Below, piece after piece: positions 17,923 to 27,700 of a stretch of 64,000 bases of DNA. Every line of letters starts with the position of its first letter. The stretch's first letter is position 1. Source of the stretch: Paraburkholderia caledonica NBRC 102488 (GTDB lineage: Bacteria; Pseudomonadota; Gammaproteobacteria; Burkholderiales; Burkholderiaceae); assembly GCF_000685095.1 (NCBI RefSeq), contig NZ_BAYE01000009.1, positions 186,001 to 250,000 of the forward strand, read 5' to 3'. The notes beneath the pieces were generated by a model. The model was not told where the DNA came from. It was given only the letters and a program-made list of their open reading frames with translations, and searched no databases. A program made the position numbers and the translations under genes.

Positions 17923-18897
17923 ATGCGCGCGATTCGCTGCAATCAATATGGGCCGCCCGAAAGCCTCACCGTAGAGAACCTGCCGGAGCTTCTGCCCGAG
18001 GCGGGGCAGGTCGTGATCGACGTGAAGGCCGCCTCCGTCAACTTTCCCGATGTGCTGATCATCGAGAACAAGTATCAGTTCAAACCGCCACTGCCCTTTA
18101 CACCCGGCTCCGAGGTCGCGGGAATCGTGCGCGCGATCGGCGCGGGCGTCACGCAGTTCGCGCCGGGCTCGCGCGTGGTCGCGTTCACCGGTTCGGGCGG
18201 TTTCGCGGAGCAGGCTGTCGCGAGCGCGTCGGCATGCGTTCCGCTCGCGGACGGCGTCGGTTTCGAACTGGCTGCGGCGTTCACGCTGGCGTATGGCACC
18301 TCGCACCATGCGGTCGTGGATCGCGCCGCGTTGCAATCTGGCGAGACGATGCTCGTGCTCGGCGCGGCAGGCGGTGTCGGCCTCGCGGCTGTCGAAATCG
18401 GCAAGGCGCTCGGCGCTCGCGTCATCGCGGCCGCTTCGAGCGACGAAAAGCTGTCCATATGCAAAAAGCATGGCGCGGACGCGACGATCAACTACAGCAC
18501 CGAGGACTTGCGTGAGCGCATCAAAGCACTCACCGACGGACGCGGTCCGGACGTAATCTACGACCCGGTCGGCGGCGTGTATACGGAGCCGGCGTTTCGC
18601 AGCATCGGTTGGCGCGGGCGTTATCTGGTGGTGGGTTTTGCGAACGGCGAGATCCCGAAGCTGCCGCTCAATCTGACGCTGCTCAAAGGCGCAAGCGTGG
18701 TCGGCGTGTTCTGGGGAGATTTCGCGAAGCGCGAGCCCGAGCGCAATCATGCCGCTTTTGAACAGATGGTCGGCTGGATAGGCGAAGGCAAGCTCAAACC
18801 TTACGTGTCGGCGCGCTACCCGCTCGAAGAAACAGGGCGCGCGCTGCGCGATATGGCCGAGCGCCGGGTAATCGGCAAGGTGGTGATTACCCCATGA
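17923..18897 (+). CDS. NADPH:quinone oxidoreductase (MDR family, zinc-free)
   Basis: This medium-chain dehydrogenase/reductase of the quinone oxidoreductase group has 324 residues. The GroES-like N-terminal domain (VDVKAASVNFPDVLIIENKY) is followed by a Rossmann domain with the motif VLGAAGGVGLAAVEIGKALG. The zinc-binding cysteines of alcohol dehydrogenases are missing, as in QOR proteins. The ATG at 17923 has GGAGA 6 bases upstream. It stands alone between surE (divergent) and a terminator at 18967. The physiological substrate is not evident; related proteins in other bacteria accompany acyl-CoA or stress regulons. Confidence 0.88.
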   Translation: MRAIRCNQYGPPESLTVENLPELLPEAGQVVIDVKAASVNFPDVLIIENKYQFKPPLPFTPGSEVAGIVRAIGAGVTQFAPGSRVVAFTGSGGFAEQAVASASACVPLADGVGFELAAAFTLAYGTSHHAVVDRAALQSGETMLVLGAAGGVGLAAVEIGKALGARVIAAASSDEKLSICKKHGADATINYSTEDLRERIKALTDGRGPDVIYDPVGGVYTEPAFRSIGWRGRYLVVGFANGEIPKLPLNLTLLKGASVVGVFWGDFAKREPERNHAAFEQMVGWIGEGKLKPYVSARYPLEETGRALRDMAERRVIGKVVITP

Positions 18898-18966
18898 CTG
18901 CAAGCGCCCCGCGGCTACGGTAGGGTTGCAGCCGCACAGCAGACTCCTTGGGCGTTCGGCAAAATT

Positions 18967-19004
18967 AAAACAGCGTGTGGCTCTTCAGCTCACACGCTGT
19001 TTTT
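18967..19004. terminator. Bidirectional intrinsic terminator
   Basis: AAAACAGCGTGTG and CACACGCTGTTTT form a 13-bp stem with a 12-base loop and a T-run on the plus strand (A-run on the other side). It separates the oxidoreductase from the convergent ABC permease gene. Confidence 0.9.
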
Positions 19005-19027
19005 CTTTTCTGCGGCGTTTGCGATTC

Positions 19028-19852
19028 CTAGAGCTTTTCGGTGTCGCCGGTTTTCGGCTGCCACTTCATCAGATGCCTTTCGCCGACACCGACGATCGCG
19101 TCGAGCACCAGCGCGAACGCGGTCAGCACCAGAATGCCGGCGAACACCGTGTTGATGTCGAAGGTGCCTTCGGCTTGCAGAATCAGGTAGCCAACGCCGC
19201 GCGCCGAGCCGAGATACTCGCCCACCACCGAACCGACGAACGCCAGGCCCACCGACGTATGCAAGCTCGAAAACACCCAGCTCATCGCGCTCGGCAAATA
19301 GACGAAACGCAGCAGTTGCTTGCCGTTCGCACCGAGCATGCGCGCGTTGGCGAGCACGACCGGGCTCACTTCCTTCACGCCCTGATACACGTTGAAGAAC
19401 ACGATAAAGAACACCAACGTGACGCCCAACGCGACCTTCGACCAGATGCCGAGACCGAACCACACGCCGAAGATCGGCGCGAGAATCACCCGCGGCATCG
19501 AGTTCGCGGCCTTGATATACGGATCGAATAGCGCGCTCGCGAGCGGCGAGAGCGCAAGCCATAAACCGACGCCAAGACCGAGCGCCGTGCCGAACGCAAA
19601 CGCTAGCACGGTCTCGAGCAGCGTGATCCACAGGTGCAGATAAATCTCGCCGGTCGTGAACCACTCCCAGATCCGCAGCAGCACCTTTTGCGGTTCGCCG
19701 AAGAAGAACGCTGCCTTGTTCGGGTCGTCGAAATAAAACGCCGGCAAGAGCGTCGGGCTCGTCAGCACGTACCAGAGCACGAAGCACAGCACGAGCAGCA
19801 GCCATTGCCAGATCACCAGATTCGCCCGGTTAGGGCGCAACGTCTTCCACAT
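19028..19852 (-). CDS. ABC transporter permease (NitT/TauT type)
   Basis: This 274-residue inner-membrane permease has about six hydrophobic segments, starting with VIWQWLLLVLCFVLWYV. The EAA-like cytoplasmic loop is near the C-terminal half (ARMLGANGKQLLRFVYLPSA). The family covers SsuC, TauC and ThiX-like importers of sulfonates, nitrate and pyrimidines. I took ATG 19852; a TTG at 19903 adds 17 residues. It lies downstream of its ATPase and binding protein on the same strand, forming a complete importer. The substrate is not inferable from the permease alone. Confidence 0.88.
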   Translation of the reverse strand: MWKTLRPNRANLVIWQWLLLVLCFVLWYVLTSPTLLPAFYFDDPNKAAFFFGEPQKVLLRIWEWFTTGEIYLHLWITLLETVLAFAFGTALGLGVGLWLALSPLASALFDPYIKAANSMPRVILAPIFGVWFGLGIWSKVALGVTLVFFIVFFNVYQGVKEVSPVVLANARMLGANGKQLLRFVYLPSAMSWVFSSLHTSVGLAFVGSVVGEYLGSARGVGYLILQAEGTFDINTVFAGILVLTAFALVLDAIVGVGERHLMKWQPKTGDTEKL

Positions 19853-19909
19853 GACTCGGTTTGCCTTAGACGATTGATAGACGTAAAACGTGACGCGCGC
19901 CAACAGTCA

Positions 19910-20722
19910 TTAGACGGCGCTCAGTTGCTGCTGATAGCCCTTGAGCACCTCGTCGCGCAGCACGCTCCAGATTTGCGCGTGCAATTCGACGAAGCGCGGA
20001 TGCGAGCGGATTTCCGCGACGTCGCGCGGACGCGGCAAGTCGATCGTGAATTCGCCGATGGGATGCGTGCCCGGCCCCGCCGACAGAACGACCACGCGGT
20101 CGGACATCGCGATCGCCTCGTCGAGATCGTGCGTGATGAAGAGCACTGCCTTGCGTTTGGCCGCCCACAGCTCGAGCAACTCGTTTTCCATGAGCTGACG
20201 CGTCTGGATATCGAGCGCCGAAAACGGTTCGTCCATCAGGATGATGTCCGGATCGAGAATCAGCGTCTGAGCCATCGCCACGCGCTTGCGCATGCCGCCC
20301 GACAACTGGTGCGGATAACGGTCGCCAAAGCCGCCGAGGCCCACGCGCTTGAGCCATTCGTCCGCCTTGTTGCGCGCCTCGGCTTGCGGAACACCGTGAA
20401 ATGCGAGGCCCGCGAGCACGTTGTCGATAGCCGAGCGCCACGGCATCAATGCATCGGCCTGGAACATGTAACCCGCGCGCCGGTTGATGCCCTTCAACGG
20501 CTCGCCGAATACGCTGACCGTGCCCGACGACGGCCCAAGCAAACCGGCGCCGACGTTGAGCAACGTGGATTTACCGCAGCCGGTCGGGCCCACCACCGAG
20601 ACGAACTCGCCCGGCGCGATTCTCAACGTGGTGTCCTTGACCGCCGTGTAGCGCTGCGCGCGGTTGTCGCGCGCAGCGAACGTGCAAGTGATGTTTTCGA
20701 GCGCCAGGGCTGCAACGGTCAT
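19910..20722 (-). CDS. ABC transporter ATP-binding protein (NitT/TauT type)
   Basis: This 270-residue ATPase carries Walker A as GPTGCGKSTLL, the signature LSGGMRKRVAMAQ, and Walker B as DPDIILMDEPFSALD followed by the switch His in FITHDLDEAIAMSD. It begins at ATG 20722 (MTVAALALENITCTFAARD). A much longer upstream frame is open but codes nothing family-like, and it overlaps the binding-protein gene region. It energises the permease at 19028. Confidence 0.92.
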   Translation of the reverse strand: MTVAALALENITCTFAARDNRAQRYTAVKDTTLRIAPGEFVSVVGPTGCGKSTLLNVGAGLLGPSSGTVSVFGEPLKGINRRAGYMFQADALMPWRSAIDNVLAGLAFHGVPQAEARNKADEWLKRVGLGGFGDRYPHQLSGGMRKRVAMAQTLILDPDIILMDEPFSALDIQTRQLMENELLELWAAKRKAVLFITHDLDEAIAMSDRVVVLSAGPGTHPIGEFTIDLPRPRDVAEIRSHPRFVELHAQIWSVLRDEVLKGYQQQLSAV

Positions 20723-20808
20723 CGTTCGACTCTGTTCGTGGATCGGTTCGGAATGGGACGCCACGCGCCGAGCGTGGCGTGACGTGACGTAGTGCCAGGA
20801 GGACGACG

Positions 20809-21846
20809 TTAGGCCTTCACCGTGGTCAGCGCTTTCTTGACGAAGTCGTTCGTCCACGTCTTCGATACGTCGATCGGCTTGCCCTGCACCGCCGGATCGA
20901 ACGCCTGCAAGGTCTTGAGCGACGTCGCCGGGCCATCGGCGGGCATCAGGCCATCGGGCGACATCGCTTCCTTCACGTGCTGCCATGCGTCCAGATAGAC
21001 CGCGCGATCTCCGAGCAGATATCCTTCGGGCACCGTATTGATGAGTTCGGTTCCGGTCGCGGTCTGCAGCCACTTGAGCGCGCGCACCATCGCGTTGGTC
21101 AGCGCCTGCGTAGTGTTCGGATTCTTCGTGATGAAACTTTGCGATGCGTACAGGCACCCTGCCGGCATGTCGCCACCGAACACGCTGCGCGTGTCGGCAA
21201 GCGTGCGCGTATCCGAAACGATGCGAATTTCGCCGGTACGTTCGAGTTTGGTCATGACGGGGTCGAGATTGGCGAGCGCGTCGATCTGCCCGGACTGCAG
21301 CGCCGCGATTGCGCCGGCGCCCGCGCCGACGCCGATGAACGCAACGTCTTTCGCGGTCAGCCCGCCCTTGGCCAGCACGAAGCTCGCCATGATCGAAGTC
21401 GACGATCCCGGCGCCGTCACGCCGATTTTCTTGCCCTTCAGATCGGCGATCGACTTGTAGTTCGGCATGGTCTTCTTCGATACCGCGAGCACGATCTGCG
21501 GCGCGCGTCCCTGCAATACGAACTCGCGAAACGACTGCTTCTGCGCCTGCAGCAGCAACGTGTGTTCGAACGCGCCGGAGACGACATCCGCGCTGCCGCC
21601 CACCGCCGCCTTCAACGCTTGCGAGCCGCCGGCGAAATCGGAAATCTCGACGTCGAGTCCTTCGTCCTTGAAGTAATTGCGGCGCTCGGCGATCGTGAGC
21701 GGCAAATAGTAGAAGAGGTTTTTTCCGCCGACAGCAATGGCCACTTTCGTGGTTTCCAGTTTGCTCTGTGCGAAAGCGAGCGGCGTGGCCGTCAGCGTGG
21801 CGCCAGCAAGCGCGGCGGTACCGGCGAGGAAGCTTCTGCGATGCAT
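20809..21846 (-). CDS. ABC transporter substrate-binding protein (SsuA/NMT1-like)
   Basis: This 345-residue periplasmic protein starts MHRRSFLAGTAALAGATLTA, an Arg-Arg signal peptide cleaved near AFA-QS. It has the NMT1/SsuA fold: motifs such as LPLTIAERRNYFKDEGLDVE, and a mid-protein DLKGKKIGVTAPGSS loop. Members bind alkanesulfonates, nitrate, thiamine precursors or aromatic acids. A strong ribosome-binding site (TTGGAGAC) precedes the ATG at 21846. It is first in the ABC operon. The downstream CoA transferase gene on the opposite side of its promoter region is on the same strand, upstream. The ligand is unknown. Confidence 0.88.
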   Translation of the reverse strand: MHRRSFLAGTAALAGATLTATPLAFAQSKLETTKVAIAVGGKNLFYYLPLTIAERRNYFKDEGLDVEISDFAGGSQALKAAVGGSADVVSGAFEHTLLLQAQKQSFREFVLQGRAPQIVLAVSKKTMPNYKSIADLKGKKIGVTAPGSSTSIMASFVLAKGGLTAKDVAFIGVGAGAGAIAALQSGQIDALANLDPVMTKLERTGEIRIVSDTRTLADTRSVFGGDMPAGCLYASQSFITKNPNTTQALTNAMVRALKWLQTATGTELINTVPEGYLLGDRAVYLDAWQHVKEAMSPDGLMPADGPATSLKTLQAFDPAVQGKPIDVSKTWTNDFVKKALTTVKA

Positions 21847-21993
21847 GTTCGTTGTCTCCAAGGCTCTTGCAAAATCTGGTCTTGCGATTTTAATTGTTCG
21901 GCCGCAGCGGGCGTGGCTCACACGGGGTTGCTTAGATGCGTTGCTCCCGTGCCTGGCCCGTCTACTAGCCCGTATGCGCGGCTCGCAGGCTGC

Positions 21994-23244
21994 TCACACG
22001 ATTCGTTGCGCGTGCAACCTTGCGATGTGGTCTGCATCATAACCTAGCGATTGCAGGACTTCATCGGTATGTTCACCCAGTTCGGGGCCGAGCCAGCGCG
22101 TCTCGCCGGGCGTCTTCGAGAGCTTCGGCGTGACTGCCGGCAGCGTGATCTCGCGGCCGTCCTGCCACTTGAAGCGCTGGATCATCTGGCGCGCCATGTA
22201 CTGCGGATCGGTGAACATGTCGGCCACGCTATAGATGCGGCCCACCGGCACGTCTGCTGCGTTGAGCACGGCGAGCGCTTCGTCGATCGTGCGTGTGGCG
22301 AGCCACGCGGCAATTGCAGCGTCGATTTCCTGCGTGCGCGGCACGCGGCCGTCGTTATGCGCGAGAGCTGGATCGTTCGCGAGATCTTCGCGTTCGATCG
22401 CGATCATCAGGCGCCTGAAGATTGGATCGCTATTGCCGCCGATCACGATGCTGCCGTCGCGGCAAGGATAAGTATTGGACGGCACAATGCCCGGCAGCGA
22501 CGCGCCGGTGCGCTCGCGCACCATGCCGTAGACGCCGTATTCGGGCACGACGCTTTCCATCATGTTGAAGACAGCCTCGTACAGCGCGACGTCGACGACC
22601 TGCCCCTTGCCGCCGTTCACCTGCTTGTGATGCAGCGCCATCAGCGCGCCGATCACACCGTGCAGCGCCGCGATCGAATCGCCGATCGATATGCCGATGC
22701 GCGGCGGCGGCAAATCGGGGTAGCCGGTGATGTGCCGCAAGCCGCCCATCGACTCCGCGATCGCGCCGAAGCCAGGCCGGTCGCGATACGGTCCGCTCTG
22801 GCCGTAGCCGGACAAGCGCACCATCACGAGCCCGGGGTTTTCCGCCGACAGCACGTCATAACCGAGCCCAAGTTTCTCCAGCAGGCCAGGCCGGAAATTT
22901 TCGACGACGATATCCGCTTCGCGCGCGAGACGTCGCACGATCTCCTTGCCCTCCTCGGCCTTCAGATTGATCGTGACGGATTTCTTGTTGCGCGCCTGCA
23001 CGGCCCACCACAACGACGTGCCGCCGACTTCCGGATACAGCTTGCGCCATTTGCGCAGCGGATCGCCGCCCTTGGGGTCTTCGATCTTGATCACGTCCGC
23101 GCCGAACTCGCCGAGAAAGCGGGCGGCAAACGGCCCCGCGATCAGCGTGCCGAGTTCCAGCACCTTGACGCCCGCAAGTGGGCCGCGTTGGCTTGGGGGC
23201 GCCTCTTTCGCCTCGTTGGCGCCTGATTCGGGAGTTGCGCTCAT
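21994..23244 (-). CDS. CaiB/BaiF family CoA transferase (class III)
   Basis: This 416-residue class III CoA transferase moves CoA between carboxylic acids. The N-terminus reads PLAGVKVLELGTLIAGPFAA and GEFGADVIKIEDPKGGDPLR, the usual CoA-binding start. The catalytic Asp region follows the segment ARNKKSVTINLKAEEGKEIV. The ATG at 23244 has AAGGAGAC upstream. Its stop is 148 bp before the binding-protein gene of the ABC importer on the same strand, which raises the possibility that the importer brings in an organic acid that this enzyme activates. That link is inference from proximity only. Confidence 0.88.
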   Translation of the reverse strand: MSATPESGANEAKEAPPSQRGPLAGVKVLELGTLIAGPFAARFLGEFGADVIKIEDPKGGDPLRKWRKLYPEVGGTSLWWAVQARNKKSVTINLKAEEGKEIVRRLAREADIVVENFRPGLLEKLGLGYDVLSAENPGLVMVRLSGYGQSGPYRDRPGFGAIAESMGGLRHITGYPDLPPPRIGISIGDSIAALHGVIGALMALHHKQVNGGKGQVVDVALYEAVFNMMESVVPEYGVYGMVRERTGASLPGIVPSNTYPCRDGSIVIGGNSDPIFRRLMIAIEREDLANDPALAHNDGRVPRTQEIDAAIAAWLATRTIDEALAVLNAADVPVGRIYSVADMFTDPQYMARQMIQRFKWQDGREITLPAVTPKLSKTPGETRWLGPELGEHTDEVLQSLGYDADHIARLHAQRIV

Positions 23245-23312
23245 AGTCTCCTTCGTTCTGTTCTGTATTTGTGGCGGCGGCGCCGCTCGCGAGCGATAGC
23301 GGCGCGGTGTCG

Positions 23313-23909
23313 CTACATCGAGCGGCGATCGAGCATCGCGCGGGCAATCGTGCCGGCGTCGACGTATTCGAGTTCGCCGCCTACCGGCACGCCGCGCGCG
23401 AGGCGCGTGACGGACAGGCCGCGCGCCTTGAGCGTCTGCCCGAGGTAATGCGCGGTCGCCTCGCCTTCGTTAGTGAAATTGGTTGCCAGCACGACTTCTT
23501 TCACAACGCCGTCCGACGCTCGCCTGACCAGTCGGTCGAAATGTATCTCCTTCGGGCCAATACCGTCGAGCGGACTCAGACGGCCCATCAGCACGAAGTA
23601 CAGACCGCGGTACGTCATGGTCTGTTCGAGCATGATCTGGTCGGCAGGTGTTTCGACGACGCACAGCAGCGTCGGATCGCGCTCCGGGTCCAGGCACACT
23701 TCGCAGATTTGCGCTTCGGTGAAGGTGTTGCACTTCTCACAGTGCTGCAGATGCTCGGTCGCGAACAGCAACGCGCGGCCCAGCTTTTCCGCGCCGTCGC
23801 GGTCGTGCTGCATCAGGTGGTACGCCATGCGTTGCGCGGACTTTGGCCCGACTCCGGGCAGCGCGCGCAGCGCTTCGACGAGCGCCGACAAGGCGGAAGG
23901 TTGTTTCAT
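23313..23909 (-). CDS. recR: Recombination protein RecR
   Basis: RecR, with RecO and RecF, loads RecA at gaps. The 198-residue protein has the N-terminal helix-hairpin-helix (LRALPGVGPKSAQRMAYHL). A four-Cys zinc finger follows, with cysteines in CEKCNTFTEAQICEVC, and then a TOPRIM domain with VETPADQIMLEQ and the YFVLMGRLSPLDGIGP motif. It is the third gene of dnaX-ybaB-recR, separated from ybaB by 316 bp. Confidence 0.96.
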   Translation of the reverse strand: MKQPSALSALVEALRALPGVGPKSAQRMAYHLMQHDRDGAEKLGRALLFATEHLQHCEKCNTFTEAQICEVCLDPERDPTLLCVVETPADQIMLEQTMTYRGLYFVLMGRLSPLDGIGPKEIHFDRLVRRASDGVVKEVVLATNFTNEGEATAHYLGQTLKARGLSVTRLARGVPVGGELEYVDAGTIARAMLDRRSM

Positions 23910-24225
23910 GCGAATCGGCGTCGAAGTGGGTTTGCCAGGGCAGATGGGTTTGTAATGCGGTTCGGCGTGTAGCGGTTCTTCAGATGCTGTCGAGCTTTGC
24001 GCCCGCCTGTGGATCGATCGCGCAAGCGGGGCTGAGTCTCATAGCCCGCGCTGGTCCAGGCGGCCTGCACAGTGCGTACCGCGCTGCGCCTGCGCGGCGC
24101 GGTAAGGCCGGCTCGATCGGATGCGACGCCGGTGATTGCGACGCGCAGCCGTCAAATGTGACGCCCGACGCTCACACGCTGCGTTAGCTCACCGTTCTTG
24201 CCCGCTCCGTCTTGCAGCGTCGCTT
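23910..24225. other. 316-bp gap between ybaB and recR
   Basis: No coding frame with recognisable family features, tRNA, or T-tailed stem-loop is visible. dnaX-ybaB-recR is usually compact, so the gap is longer than usual. It could hold a recR-specific promoter, but I could not place one. Confidence 0.5.
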
Positions 24226-24552
24226 TTAGAACGGCAGCTTGAAGCCCGGCGGCAGCGGCAGGCCCGAGGTCATGCCACCCATTTTTTCCTGAGCGGTGGC
24301 TTCGGCCTTGCGCACGGCGTCGTTGAACGCAGCGGCGACGAGGTCTTCCAGCATGTCCTTGTCGTCGGCGAGCAGGCTCGGGTCGATCGACACGCGGCGC
24401 ACGTCGTTCTTGCAGGTCATCGTGATCTTCACGAGACCGGCGCCCGACTGCCCCTCGACTTCGATCTGAGCGAGCTGCTCCTGCATCTTCTTCATGTTTT
24501 CCTGCATCTGCTGGGCTTGTTTCATCAGCCCTGCGAGTTGACCTTTCATCAT
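24226..24552 (-). CDS. ybaB: Nucleoid-associated protein YbaB/EbfC
   Basis: This 108-residue dimeric DNA-binding protein of the YbaB/EbfC family starts MMKGQLAGLMKQAQQMQENM, a coiled-coil helix. The conserved core includes VKITMTCKNDVRRVSIDPSL. The C-terminus is a Gly/Pro-rich tail (GGMTSGLPLPPGFKLPF). A strong AGGAGC precedes the first ATG; a second in-frame ATG follows at once. It lies 79 bp after dnaX. Confidence 0.95.
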   Translation of the reverse strand: MMKGQLAGLMKQAQQMQENMKKMQEQLAQIEVEGQSGAGLVKITMTCKNDVRRVSIDPSLLADDKDMLEDLVAAAFNDAVRKAEATAQEKMGGMTSGLPLPPGFKLPF

Positions 24553-24631
24553 GGAAATGCTCCTTCTTGATAGCGTGAAATTCGAAAATCGCGCGCGCCC
24601 CAGTGTGTTTCCGGCGTGATCGCGCAGCGAA

Positions 24632-27391
24632 TCAGTGAACCGAGGACGCGCCGTTCGGGCCGGCGTCCGGATTAATCGAAGTAATCGAGCTAATCGAACT
24701 AATCGGGCGGATGGAGCCCGGCACGATGCTCGCGCCGAACTCCCGGATCAGCGACTGCACGAAGGGATCGGCGCCGATTTCGCGCTCCGCTTCCTGCTGG
24801 CGTTGTGCCCGCATGGCGGCGTCGTGCGCGGCTGCCGTGCGACGCGCCGGGCCGACTTCGACCTGCACATCAACATGCTGGCCCAGTTTTTCGGCGAGCG
24901 CGCTTTTCAGTTTCGCAACCTGCGAAGCCTCCGCGTACTGCGGCACGGGCACGTTCAGTTTCAGGGTATTGCCTTCGAGCGCCATCAGTTCGCTGTTGAA
25001 CGCGAGCTGATACGAGATGCCCTTGAGCGGCAGGTCGACGGCGAGCGCAGGCCAGTCGCCTTTGAACCCGAGCGGATCGAGCGGCACGGCGGGAGGCAGC
25101 GGACGCTTATCGACGACCGGCGTCGGCGCGGATGCTGGCGCGCTCACGCGGACGTCGTCAGGGCCGGTGTCGAACACGGGCGTGTAGTTGTCGTCGGGCG
25201 GCCCGTAGTAGCCGTCGTCCGATGCGGACAACGGCACATAGTCGTCGGGCGGCATGTAGTCCCATGGAGGAACCGCCGAGCCGTTCAGCTGCGACTCCTT
25301 GCGCGCCGCCGATTGTGCCAGTGCCGTTGCTGATGCTGACGAGCGGGCGCCCGATGCGGACTCCGGCTGTGCCGCGCCACGCGGCGCGCCGGGCGTTGGC
25401 ACCGGAACCACCACGCGCGGCGCGGCCGGTTTCGGCGGGGCCGGACTCGTGTTGGCGGACGCCGCAGGCTTCGGGGTCGACGCGGCGTTCGCGCGACCAC
25501 GGTCGGACGACACCTTCAGGCCAGCGCTGCGCAGAACGTCGAGTGCGGCGCTCGCGCCGCCCGCACGGCGCGGCGGTGCGTCGGGCAACGTCGCGGGCGC
25601 GAGTCGGGCCGTCTCATTCGAATCCGCCGCGGACGCGGCTTCGCTCGCGCGCGCGAAGGCGGCGGCAGCCGGTGCGCTGAGCGTGGCGGGCGGCGTGCTT
25701 TCCAAAGACGCTGTTTCCGCCGACGTGGATTCCGATGCAAGCGCAGCAGGCGTATCCGCTGCTGCGGGCGTCGGTGCGGGTTCGGCGGACATTGAAGCGG
25801 ACGCGGACGCTGCGTCGACAGCACTCGGGTCCGTCGCCTGGCTCGCGGCAGACGCAGCGGGCTCATCGTCCCACGGAGCCAACGCAAGCGCTGTCGTACT
25901 TTCCGAAGCGGCGGACGTTCCCGAGGCCGGCGCGGGCACATCGAAGCGCGCAGGTGTCTGGGGAGTGTTCGCTTCGTTCGGGATCGGCGCCGACTCTTGA
26001 GCGCTGTGCTGAGCGACGTCGCCGGAGGCTGACACAGCTTGTGTGCTTCCCGCAATGTCCTGCTTCTGACCGACGCTTGCTGGCGCACCTCCGGCAGCCC
26101 GGGAAACGCGTCCCGGCTCGCGAGCCGGCTCAGCCGAAGAAACCGCGCCGCGCGGGCCCGCCGCCAACCGTACGGGCGACGCTGTATCTGCCGCCGACAA
26201 ACCCGCCGCCACCGCGGGCGTTCCCGCCCGCTTCCCTCCGCTCGCGCCAGCCTGGCCAGCCTGGCCAGCCTGCCGGCCAGATCCAGCTGCTCCGCCGCCG
26301 CCCGTTGGAGCAGGCTCGAACGCAAGCATGCGCAGCAGAGTCATCGTGAAACCGGCGTATTCGTCGGGCGCGAGACCGAGCTCGCTTCGGCCGATCGTCG
26401 CAATCTGATAGAACAACTGCACCTGTTCGGCGCTGAGCGTCTCGGCAAAGCGGCGCAGGTCGCCCGCCTCCGGCCACTCGTCCAGTACCGACGACGGCGC
26501 GAACTGCGCCCACGCGATGCGATGCAACAGGCTCGCGAGATCCTGCAACGCGGTCGAGAACGACAGACTGCGCAGCGCCATTTCGTCGGCAACCGACAGC
26601 ACAGCCGCGCCGTCACCTTCGGCGAGCGCATCGAGCAGCCGGATCAGGTAGCTTTGATCGAGCGCGCCGAGCATGCCTCGCACAGCCTCTTCATTCACCT
26701 GATTAGCCGAATACGCGATAGCCTGGTCGGTCAGCGAGAGCGCGTCGCGCATCGAACCGTCGGCAGCGCGCGCGAGCAGGCGCAACGCCTGGGCCTCGTA
26801 CGGCACATTTTCTTCGCCCAGAATGTGTTCGAGGTGCGAGACGATGTGGCCGGCCGGCATCTGCTTCAGATTGAATTGCAGACAGCGAGACAGCACCGTG
26901 ACCGGAATTTTCTGCGGATCGGTGGTGGCGAGAATGAACTTGACGTGCGGCGGCGGCTCTTCCAGCGTCTTCAACATTGCGTTGAAGGCATGGTTCGTGA
27001 GCATGTGCACTTCGTCGATCATGTAGACCTTGAAGCGTGCATCGACCGGCGCGTACACCGCGCGCTCCAGCAACGCCGCCATTTCGTCGACGCCGCGATT
27101 ACTTGCCGCGTCCATCTCGACGTAATCGACAAAGCGCCCTTCGTCGATTTCACGGCAGGCCCGGCAGACTCCGCACGGCGTGGAAGTCACGCCCGTTTCG
27201 CAGTTGAGCGCTTTGGCGAAGATGCGCGAAAGCGTCGTCTTGCCGACGCCACGCGTGCCGGTAAAAAGATACGCGTGATGCAGACGGCCGCCGTCGAGCG
27301 CGTGCGTGAGCGCGCGCACGACGTGCTCCTGTCCGACGAGCGACGCGAAATCTTTCGGCCGCCATTTGCGTGCGAGAACTTGATAGGTCAT
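24632..27391 (-). CDS. dnaX: DNA polymerase III subunits gamma/tau
   Basis: This clamp-loader ATPase has 919 residues, well above the 643 of E. coli. Domain I contains Walker A as GTRGVGKTTLSR, zinc-binding cysteines in CETGVTSTPCGVCRAC and the SRC sensor in LSRCLQFNL. Domain III ends near residue 365. An Ala/Ser/Pro-rich linker of about 370 residues follows, and a C-terminal tau domain ends the protein. I looked for an A-rich slippery site to make gamma by frameshift and saw none, so only tau may be made. Downstream are ybaB and recR. Confidence 0.95.
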   Translation of the reverse strand: MTYQVLARKWRPKDFASLVGQEHVVRALTHALDGGRLHHAYLFTGTRGVGKTTLSRIFAKALNCETGVTSTPCGVCRACREIDEGRFVDYVEMDAASNRGVDEMAALLERAVYAPVDARFKVYMIDEVHMLTNHAFNAMLKTLEEPPPHVKFILATTDPQKIPVTVLSRCLQFNLKQMPAGHIVSHLEHILGEENVPYEAQALRLLARAADGSMRDALSLTDQAIAYSANQVNEEAVRGMLGALDQSYLIRLLDALAEGDGAAVLSVADEMALRSLSFSTALQDLASLLHRIAWAQFAPSSVLDEWPEAGDLRRFAETLSAEQVQLFYQIATIGRSELGLAPDEYAGFTMTLLRMLAFEPAPTGGGGAAGSGRQAGQAGQAGASGGKRAGTPAVAAGLSAADTASPVRLAAGPRGAVSSAEPAREPGRVSRAAGGAPASVGQKQDIAGSTQAVSASGDVAQHSAQESAPIPNEANTPQTPARFDVPAPASGTSAASESTTALALAPWDDEPAASAASQATDPSAVDAASASASMSAEPAPTPAAADTPAALASESTSAETASLESTPPATLSAPAAAAFARASEAASAADSNETARLAPATLPDAPPRRAGGASAALDVLRSAGLKVSSDRGRANAASTPKPAASANTSPAPPKPAAPRVVVPVPTPGAPRGAAQPESASGARSSASATALAQSAARKESQLNGSAVPPWDYMPPDDYVPLSASDDGYYGPPDDNYTPVFDTGPDDVRVSAPASAPTPVVDKRPLPPAVPLDPLGFKGDWPALAVDLPLKGISYQLAFNSELMALEGNTLKLNVPVPQYAEASQVAKLKSALAEKLGQHVDVQVEVGPARRTAAAHDAAMRAQRQQEAEREIGADPFVQSLIREFGASIVPGSIRPISSISSITSINPDAGPNGASSVH

Positions 27392-27700
27392 CGGGAAATT
27401 GTATCAGTAACAATGCCTTGCAAAACCGATTCGCGACCCGGCGCCAACGCGCGTGGCCGCCAGATTAAACTGCGCGATTGAAAGCGGCTAATGGAGCGAT
27501 AGAAAAATATATTGGCGGCAGCGCGGAGCGTCGTTGTGCATCGTCCGCGCGACATGCACAGCCGTATGGCTGCAGGCGCGCAGCAAATGGGCAGCCGTGC
27601 AGTGCGAACAACAGCACATAGGCAACCGGCATCTGGAACAGACGCGATGACAGCGAGCGCAAGGGGAAGAAAACAGAACGAACAGAAAGAGGAAGGTGAC

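Noticed and set aside
24632..27391. Programmed frameshift in dnaX to make gamma
   Set aside because: No A-rich slippery heptamer followed by a stem-loop was seen in the coding strand.
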